NCBI GenBank assembly: GCA_036417435.1
Contig: CM070913.1
Span: 21,792,680 to 21,856,679 of the forward strand
Direction of reading: 5' to 3'
DNA from: Inia geoffrensis
Lineage: Eukaryota; Chordata; Mammalia; Artiodactyla; Iniidae
DNA: 64,000 bases
The notes under the pieces are model-generated. The model was not told the DNA's origin. It worked only from the letters and a program-made list of their open reading frames with translations, and did not search any database. Below are positions 57,790 to 64,000 of the stretch, piece by piece (position 1 is the stretch's first letter; every line of letters begins with the position of its first letter). A program made the translations under genes and the position numbers.

Positions 57790-58435
57790 TCTTATAATGA
57801 CCCAAATGTTTCTGAATTATTTGCCTCTACTTGCCTATCCTGAGCACAATTTTTGAGGAATAGTCAAAAAATAAGGAAAAGAAGGAAGAAAAAAAGGGGA
57901 AAATAAAGAAAAGGTAAGGAGACAGGAGAGAGGAGGAGAAGGGAGGGCTGGTGAGATAAGAGGAGTGGAGAGTATATCAGTTTATTTGTAAATGTGAGTA
58001 TCTGAAGTTTACTGATTTCCTTTATGAGGAAGGATGTGATAGAAGTGGTTCCCTGAACTAGTTTGACCCATGCTTCTCTATCAAACTGCCACATTACTCC
58101 ATCAGCTACATCTAATTGTTAATTATGTAGATTGATTATAGAACTCAGCCACAGTAAACCAATAAGATCATATTTAACTGTCTCCTCATTAAAAATTGCC
58201 CTCTAGAATGTATGGTGGTGTCAATATTCAAAAAGGCAAAGTCTATTGTTATGAAAATCTTAGGACCAAGGGTGGGAGTCCAAATAATGAATGGTTGAAA
58301 GGTGAATATAAGTAAACTATAAACAGTGACACTTCACGAATCAGATCATTGGTGGGTGAAACTGATTTATTATTAATAGACACACTTATTGTCTTAACTC
58401 ATTAATCATTAACCATATATAGAGCTTATATTATG
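57790..58435. other. Single-copy DNA with purine-rich patch
   Basis: Positions 57868-57960 are nearly pure A/G. A leucine/phenylalanine-rich minus-strand frame results from it. No gene. Confidence 0.5.
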
Positions 58436-58439
58436 CATT

Positions 58440-58590
58440 TGCTTTGGAATTAGATATTGGCTCTGCAACTTAACATGATTTTGTTGTCTTGGGTCAGTGA
58501 CTTATTAACCCTGAGTCTCAGTTTCCCTATCTGTAAAACAGAGATTATAATGTCTACTGTGAAGGGTTTAATAAGAAATAAAGATAAAGG
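58440..58590 (+). mobile_element. MIR SINE
   Basis: 'tgttgtcttgggtcagtgac', 'ccctgagtctcagtttccct' and 'atctgtaaaacagagattat' are MIR core landmarks. Confidence 0.9.
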
Positions 58591-58655
58591 AGTAAATATA
58601 CCAAACTGGATTGATTATGGAACGACACACCCTAAACTCCTCTGTCCCCTGCCCC

Positions 58656-58691
<36 letters not shown>
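58656..58691. repeat. (CA)18 microsatellite
   Basis: Uninterrupted ac repeat of 36 bases. Confidence 0.97.
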
Positions 58692-58692
<1 letters not shown>

Positions 58693-58694
58693 CC

Positions 58695-58801
58695 TCCTCA
58701 ACTCATGGAGATATAGAATTTCTAAGGACCTACTGTATAGCACAGGGAACTATACTCAATATCTTGTAATACTGAGAAAAAAGAAACTGAAAAGAATAAC
58801 G

Positions 58802-58846
<45 letters not shown>

Positions 58847-58917
58847 ATAACTGAATCACTGTGCTGTACACCTGAAACTAATAAAGCACTGTAAATCAAC
58901 TACACTTCAATTAAAAA
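58695..58917 (+). mobile_element. L1 3' end (cetartiodactyl type) with internal (CA)n
   Basis: 'actgtatagcacagggaact', 'gtataactgaatcactgtgc', 'tgtacacctgaaactaataa' and 'tacacttcaattaaaaaa' are the end of the L1 3' UTR. A second ac repeat sits at 58804-58844 inside it, where the family has a TA/CA-rich stretch. Confidence 0.85.
58804..58844. repeat. (CA)20 microsatellite
   Basis: Uninterrupted ac repeat of about 41 bases, expanded inside the L1 3' UTR. Confidence 0.97.
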
Positions 58918-58927
58918 ATATAGAGAG

Positions 58928-59231
58928 GGGCTTCCCTGGTGGCGCAGTAGTTGAGAGTCTGCCTGCTAATGCAGGGCACACGGGTTCGAGCCCTGGTCTG
59001 AAAGGATCCCACATGCCGCGGAGCGGCTGGGCCCATGAGCCACGACTGCTGTGCCTGCATGTCTGGAGCCTGTGCTCCGCAAGAAGAGAGGCCGCAATAG
59101 AGAGAGGCCCGCGCACCGCGATGAAGAGTGGTCCCCGCTTGCCACAACTAGAGAAAGCCCTCACACAGAAACGAAGACCCAACACATACAAAAAAAAAAA
59201 AAAAAAAAAAAAAGAAAACAAAAATAAATAT
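58928..59231 (+). mobile_element. Long CHR-type SINE inserted at the L1 poly(A) tail
   Basis: Starts 'ggggcttccctggtggcgca', long body with 'gaagacccaacacatacaaa', then an A-run of 24 (59190-59213). The flank 'ttaaaaaatatagagag' (58911-58927) recurs with small change at 59231-59248, a TSD that includes the tail of the preceding L1. Confidence 0.95.
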
Positions 59232-60153
59232 TAAAAAAAAAATAGAGAGAGAGAAATTCTGGCTAAGATCTAAGCAACAATAAAAATAAGTTGATAAAAC
59301 ATAAGCCAAGTGACTTCTGGTTAAATGTGGCATCATGAACATGTGTATTCAGTGTCATTCCTTCCCCCGATTCCATCAAAATAAAGGAATAAAATGCTGT
59401 AAACCCTTAAAGACAAATTGAACAGAAGATTCAACAGAGAACGAAATGTGTCAACAAATGTAAGAAGATAGGACAGTGATAATTGACTCAACACAGAGGA
59501 GAAAATTACAACATAAATGCAGGAGTGTGATATCATATAAAGCAAGGTCATTTGTCAAGTAGAAACCTAGAAGCTGTCAAGAAATAGAATTACCTGATTC
59601 GGTGGAACGTGGTAGAAGGGGAATGAGGCAAGGGCTAAAAATGGGGGGATTGTGTATACTCAACAAGTTCCCCCACCTTCTCCCTCAGCTGGACAGTGAC
59701 CATTGCCACATTAGGGATGTATTCATTTCTCTGGGGGTGAAAGAAAAGTAACTAAATTGGAAGGCTTCAGACACAGAACCCAAGGCCCAGTGAGGGGAGT
59801 GAGTCACTGACTAAACTGAATGGTAAGGCACCTACCCCATACCTCCTACACTTCTCCCAGAGCACTGCTTACCAGGTGGGAGGCTGGAAGATTCTTCTTC
59901 TGAGAAGCTGAACGTCCTCTCAGGGGAAAAAATACATATATACTACCATTTGGTTATCTCCCAACAAAAACGTCTTCTACCCTCCAACCACACACTACAA
60001 TGAAGCCCACCACTTAAATATGACATGAGAGACAAAGATCACCAGAAATTTGAAGACAACCTACAACATGAGAGATAGAACTCAAAACAAATAGGAGCTT
60101 GGAGAAAGGCAATGGAGGAAGCAGAAGGAAACAACAAAAACTATTATTATTTG

Positions 60154-60354
60154 GGGCTTCCCTGGTGGTGCAGTGGTTGAGAGTCTGCCTGCCGATGCAG
60201 GGGACACAGGTTCGTGCCCCGGTCCGGGAAGATCCCACAAGCCCATGAGCCATGGCTGCTAAGCCTGCGTGTCCGGAGCCTGTGCTCCGCAACGGGAGAG
60301 GCCACAACAGTGAGAGGCCCGCATACTGCAAAAACAAAAACAACAACAACAAAA
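60154..60354 (+). mobile_element. CHR-type SINE, first of two at one target
   Basis: Starts 'gggcttccctggtggtgcag'. About 20 bases are deleted around 60238, where the sequence passes directly from 'gatcccaca' to 'agcccatgagcc'. The tail is (AAC)n/A-rich. It is preceded by the 18-base target 'aaaaactattattatttg' (60136-60153) and followed by another copy of it (60355-60372). Confidence 0.97.
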
Positions 60355-60372
60355 AAAAACTATTATTATTTG

Positions 60373-60568
60373 GGGCTTTCCTGGTGGCGCAGTGGTTGAG
60401 AGTCCTCCTGCCAATGCAGGGGACATGGGTTCGTGCCCCATTCCGGGAAGATCCCACATGCCGCGGAGTGGCTGGGCCTGTGAGCCATGGCCACTAAGCC
60501 TGCGCGTCCGGAGCCTGTGCTCTGCAATGGGAGAGGCCACAGCAGTGAGCGGCCCGCATACCGCAAAA
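60373..60568 (+). mobile_element. CHR-type SINE, second of two at one target
   Basis: Starts 'gggctttcctggtggcgcag', complete in the middle where the first copy has its deletion. Flanked by the same 18-base target (60355-60372 and 60569-60586). It differs from the first copy at several positions, so it is not a fresh duplicate. Confidence 0.97.
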
Positions 60569-60746
60569 AAAAACTATTATTATTTGATATGAAAAAGGAA
60601 GATAAAGCACACAAGAAATAAAGGAAGACAATGTACACAAGAAATCTGAATAATACATTTCAAAAGAGAACATGAAAACTTTGAAAATTAAAAATGGGCT
60701 AGTAAAAACATAAGCTATCAATAAAATGAATAAAATATAAAGTCCC

Positions 60747-60951
60747 AGAGATAGAATAAAAAGACAATGACATGTTCTAAGACATTTTACAATACTAGTA
60801 TCTTCTTCAAAAGATAAAAAAAAAAAAAAAAAAAATAGTTGAATACAAAGAATGAAGAGATAGAATAAAAAGACAATGACATGTCCCAAGACATTTTACA
60901 ATACTAGTATCTTCTTCAAAAGATAAAAAAATAGTTGAATACAAAGAATGA
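60747..60951. repeat. Tandem duplication of about 95-109 bp
   Basis: Unit 1 (60747-60855) and unit 2 (60856-60951) share 'agagatagaataaaaagaca' and all following sequence to 'ttgaatacaaagaatga'. Apart from two base changes ('ttctaag' versus 'tcccaag'), they differ only in an internal A-run of 21 against 7. The near identity shows a recent event. Confidence 0.95.
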
Positions 60952-61429
60952 ATCAGATGGCATTAGAGTTTCAGGAACAACACTAGAAGCTAGAAGACAA
61001 CGGAGCAATCAAACCTCAAAGGGAAGATGATTTCTATACCCAACCAATCAATCTAACCTGAAGTCAAAATAAAGGTATTTTCAAATATATAAAGTATCCA
61101 ATAGCCTACTCCTTGTATGACTGATTATAAGAAGCTACTGGAAGATATAGTTCTACGAAACAAGGGAATAAATATAGAAGTAATAAATATGACATCCGAC
61201 AATACATAGCAGAAAAGGGAAATCTCAAGATTTGTGCCAAGCCTAAAGAAAACTAAACATAGATTAGAGAAGGAAAATGGGTGTGTAAAGTAGGGGGGCT
61301 GACAGGGGAAAAAATGAGGTCAATGAATTGCTGTGTTTATAAGAATAAAATACAAAACTAAACAATAGTTGTATGTTGTTTAAAAGAAATGTTTTTGCAA
61401 TAAATAACACGAAAAGATTTTTTTACACA

Positions 61430-62000
61430 AGATATTTAACAAAAGTCAAAAGAAAACTGCTCTAAAAATACTGATATTAGGCAAAATATGCATGGCAAAA
61501 AAAGCACCAAAAGCGGGGCACTCCCAAAAACAAGACTGACAGTCCGCTGATGAGCTATATCACATGTTTGTCTTCACTTAAAACGTTAGCCTAAAGAATT
61601 ACAGCAAAAACTGACAGAATTCTAAGCAGAACATGATATAGCCACAACAGTAGGTATTTCAACACCTGTCTCTCGGAAACTGAGTTCTCAACCAGACCAA
61701 GAATGACTAAGACTGCAGGAATTTTGATAAGAAGTAACAAAAGCTAATAGACGACATGGATGTTTTGTTTTCTTGCTCACTGTTCCATGCCCGTTGCCTA
61801 GAGGAGTGCTTGGCCCATAATAGATACTAAATATTTCCTGAATGAATAAATGAATGAATGAATATAGAGAAAACTGCACCCAACAAATAGAACAGTTTTA
61901 AGTACTTGCAACACATTTATAATAACTGACCAGGTATGAGGCTACAAAGGAAATCAAAAGAATTACAAATGATGGGATCTGTGTTCTATGACAAGTTGGT
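61430..62000 (+). mobile_element. L1M-like fragment with an L2-type tail
   Basis: 'agactgacagtccgctgatg' and the A-rich surroundings look like old L1 ORF2. At 61761-61861 'cctagaggagtgcttggccc' and 'ctgaatgaataaatgaatga' are an L2-like 3' end with its tga(at)n tail. The relation between the two is not resolved. Confidence 0.4.
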
Positions 62001-62935
62001 GTTCCTAATCATTGCCTCATTTTTTTTTTAGAAGACTGTAAATCAATCCTTTCTGAATTTTTAAAAGAAGTTTGTATTTCCAGAGAGTAAAATATCGACA
62101 TTATAGAGAGGAAATGTGTGGAAGTTCTTGGTTAGTAGTTTCTGCTCTGCCAAAGTAACTAGAGTTGTAACTGGGTCCAAAGGAAGCAAGGTCACTTAAC
62201 TCCGAGGAAGCTTCAGTGCTCCGTTTGGACTATTTGTATCTTCAGCCCCTTCTAAGACTTATCTGCTACTTATCCAATATAAACATCCTATCCATCTTTC
62301 CCTCTTTTCCTCCCTGAATTTGTTAACCAAATAATGTAATGTAGCTAAATTTTAAATAATAAAAAGCATCCTGACCCACCCTATAGTAGATTAAAGAAAC
62401 ATCCTCAGAAAGTTCTCACCTTGAGCATACAGTGTAACACTACCAGCTATAGAGTGAAGCCTAAATAAAACATACCACAGGGTGAGGAACTATCAACTGA
62501 AGGAGACTCGATAGCACATACATGTATAAATGGAATCCAGATTTAAAGAAGAAGATAATTTCTGAAATGCCACTCAGTATTAAAGGTGGCCTCTTGGGGT
62601 CCATGATTTCTCCAGAAAGGAAAGATGCATCCTATCTTGATCTGGAAGGGGCTTGACATTCTCTCCTGCTTCCTCCCCAAGTTTAAAGCCTTAATACCCA
62701 TTCAAACAGTCACAGTACTCCAATTATCTCTGGTTTAAAATATACCCCAGTTCAGTACTGTGTGGCTTATAAATGACTAGGTTTTGCCCTCTGACTGATA
62801 ACGTTTTCCCAGAGTCAAAGAGACTCTGCTTTTGTCTCTCTGCTTTTCTCAGTATAGTTGCACTTTATTTCAATACTTCTCTTGTAATTGAGCAATTCCA
62901 TAAAATCAAATAAAATGATTTATAATGGAATGATT
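62000..62935. other. Single-copy DNA, no feature seen
   Basis: No exon, RNA gene or named repeat recognised. Confidence 0.4.
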
Positions 62936-62939
62936 ACTC

Positions 62940-63315
62940 CAGGGTAACATTTCAAGTGAAATTAAGATTGAAATCTAATTTAAAAGCTTTAATGTAAATG
63001 GGTCATTAGACGAGGCTCTCCGGGGAATTTGCAATTAAACTAAAGTGACAAGGGTTTTGTAGGGGTGATAGACCTAAAGGTGTTAGAATACTGATACATG
63101 CTCATTTCGGATGCAGCTGGCCTTATCACAACGGCTCAACAAGATCAGAGTCGCTGAGTGAAAGCTGCAATCAGAGTTGAACAAAAACATTCCAACCCAT
63201 TACAAGAATTTCTCATGAAAAGAAAAGTTCTGATTTATGGAAGGGCTTTAATGAATTCATTATGTTTAATTGACATTAATTAATCGAATTAACTATTGTT
63301 AACCATCACCATATT
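62940..63315. promoter_or_regulatory. Candidate conserved non-coding element
   Basis: Repeat-free and compositionally distinct, with isolated CpGs ('tagacgaggc', 'ttcggatg', 'cacaacggct', 'agtcgctgag') and a dense set of TAAT/ATTA words at 63245-63300 ('gacattaattaatcgaatta'), the core of homeodomain sites. It resembles deeply conserved developmental enhancers. Inference only. Confidence 0.3.
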
Positions 63316-63319
63316 ATTT

Positions 63320-63715
63320 TCATATCAGTATCTTACTTTTACTAACTATAGAACTATTCATTTCACAGTAAATGTCTTCTATTGATGTGATCTTTGATAT
63401 ACGATTTGCTATTGTATAATCTCTACACACAATATAGAATACTCTGCCTAGCCTTTTTGAATCTTGCCATCTCCACTTTCAGAGGTTTCCTTTTTGCCTG
63501 CGTTGGTCTTTGACAATTAATCATTTACTTTATTTTCTAAATTCCTTTTATTCTGTTCCTAGATTTTCAATTTGATAGTGAAACTTCCATGTGAATAGGT
63601 CCAAGTTCTCCAAAAAGAAATCATGTTGAATTTTTTGAGTCCCTACAGTGCTTGAAATACTGCATTGCACATAAGAAGGGTAATACATATTTAAGCTTAT
63701 TAACAATAATAATTA
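63320..63715. other. Single-copy DNA, no feature seen
   Basis: AT-rich; nothing recognised. Confidence 0.4.
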
Positions 63716-63719
63716 TATT

Positions 63720-63985
63720 AAGAGTTAAACTTTTATTGATCATTTTAAATGAGTAAGGCATTGTTAAGCCCTTAACGTAAATGATCTCATTTAATCTTCA
63801 CAATCATTCTGGATAGCAGAAATATTATTATCTCCATTTTTTAAATCTATAAACTGAAGTTTAGAAATGTTTCGGTAACTTGTCCAAGGTTGCAGAGCTA
63901 ATGAGGGGAAGAGCCAGAATTAAAAACCACAATTACATGTAACCAAAGCCCGTGGTTGTACCCACTATGCTCCACAGGTGAAGCT
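63720..63985 (-). mobile_element. MIR SINE
   Basis: 'gatctcatttaatcttcaca', 'ctataaactgaagtttagaa', 'aacttgtccaaggttgcaga', 'aagcccgtggttgtacccac' read the antisense MIR over most of its length. Confidence 0.85.
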
Positions 63986-64000
63986 TGAGGTTAAATGTGA

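Larger units (their letters stand above)
59265..61420 (+). mobile_element. HAL1-like LINE (L1-related, ORF1 only), interrupted by two SINEs
   Basis: 'acttctggttaaatgtggca' (59311) and 'cattccttcccccgattcca' (59357) match the HAL1 5' region as I recall it. 'gtttcaggaacaacactaga' (60969), 'agacaacggagcaatcaaac' and 'gaagctactggaagatatag' (61132) match its 3' ORF1 region. HAL1 elements are half-L1 LINEs depending on L1 enzymes. All frames are broken. Boundaries are approximate. Confidence 0.5.

Noticed and set aside
58457..58894. 145-residue plus-strand frame with a HTHTHT tract
   Set aside because: Crosses a MIR, two CA repeats and an L1 tail, so it is a repeat mosaic.
1..64000. A bacterial, phage or viral defence-type gene system
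   Set aside because: No operons, ribosome-binding sites or long contiguous coding regions; all signals are mammalian repeats. I found no evidence for an undescribed multi-gene system here.

Overview
This is a stretch of mammalian nuclear DNA, almost certainly from a cetacean (whale or dolphin). The diagnostic signal is a family of tRNA-derived SINEs that begin with 'gggcttccctggtggcgcag' and belong to the CHR type known from cetaceans, hippos and ruminants. At least fifteen copies are visible, many with intact target-site duplications (TSDs). The L1 copies carry the cetartiodactyl type of 3' end, and the ancient MIR, L2, Tigger1, hAT and MaLR/MST repeats are those expected in any placental mammal. 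I cannot name the species.

No host protein-coding exon, rRNA, functional tRNA or CRISPR array could be supported. Nearly every open reading frame of note is a fragment of L1 ORF1/ORF2, a chance frame across a SINE, or a simple-repeat frame. The window reads as a gene desert or the inside of a very large intron.

Layout. 1-2200: two decayed L1M copies on +. 2200-4520: mostly single-copy DNA with an LTR-like block on -. 4523-4647: GATGGT microsatellite. 4670-5425: old L1 on - carrying an odd 105-bp complex insertion. 6450-13250: a near full-length L1 on - with 3' UTR, broken ORF2, broken ORF1 and GC-rich 5' UTR, itself split by a SINE. 13250-17550: single-copy DNA with L2 and MIR. 17560-23310: L1 pieces, four SINE events and microsatellites. 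23310-26100: single-copy DNA with CpG-retaining sequence. 26100-28990: an old L1 on - split by a SINE that seems to have carried downstream DNA with it. 29475-34150: SINEs, L1 tails and MIRs. 34150-38030: single-copy DNA. 38040-39655: an hAT-type element, then Tigger1 with a SINE inside. 41643-42004: MST solo LTR. 42970-43884: young 5'-truncated L1. 43885-49840: mostly single-copy. 49840-52580: two L1M pieces hosting an LTR and two SINEs. 53495-57790: SINE, MST LTR, a larger ERV LTR and a short SINE. 58440-61420: MIR, L1 tail, SINE, then a HAL1-like element with two SINEs at one target and a 100-bp tandem duplication. 61420-64000: L1/L2 debris and single-copy DNA ending in a MIR.

Nothing here forms a set of cooperating genes. 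The biology on show is retrotransposition in trans: the L1 endonuclease/reverse transcriptase leaves the same signature (A-rich tail, 8-18 bp TSD) at L1 and SINE insertions, and several places record nested or repeated use of one target. Element boundaries and family names come from reading and recall of family consensus, not from a database search. Older elements have approximate edges.
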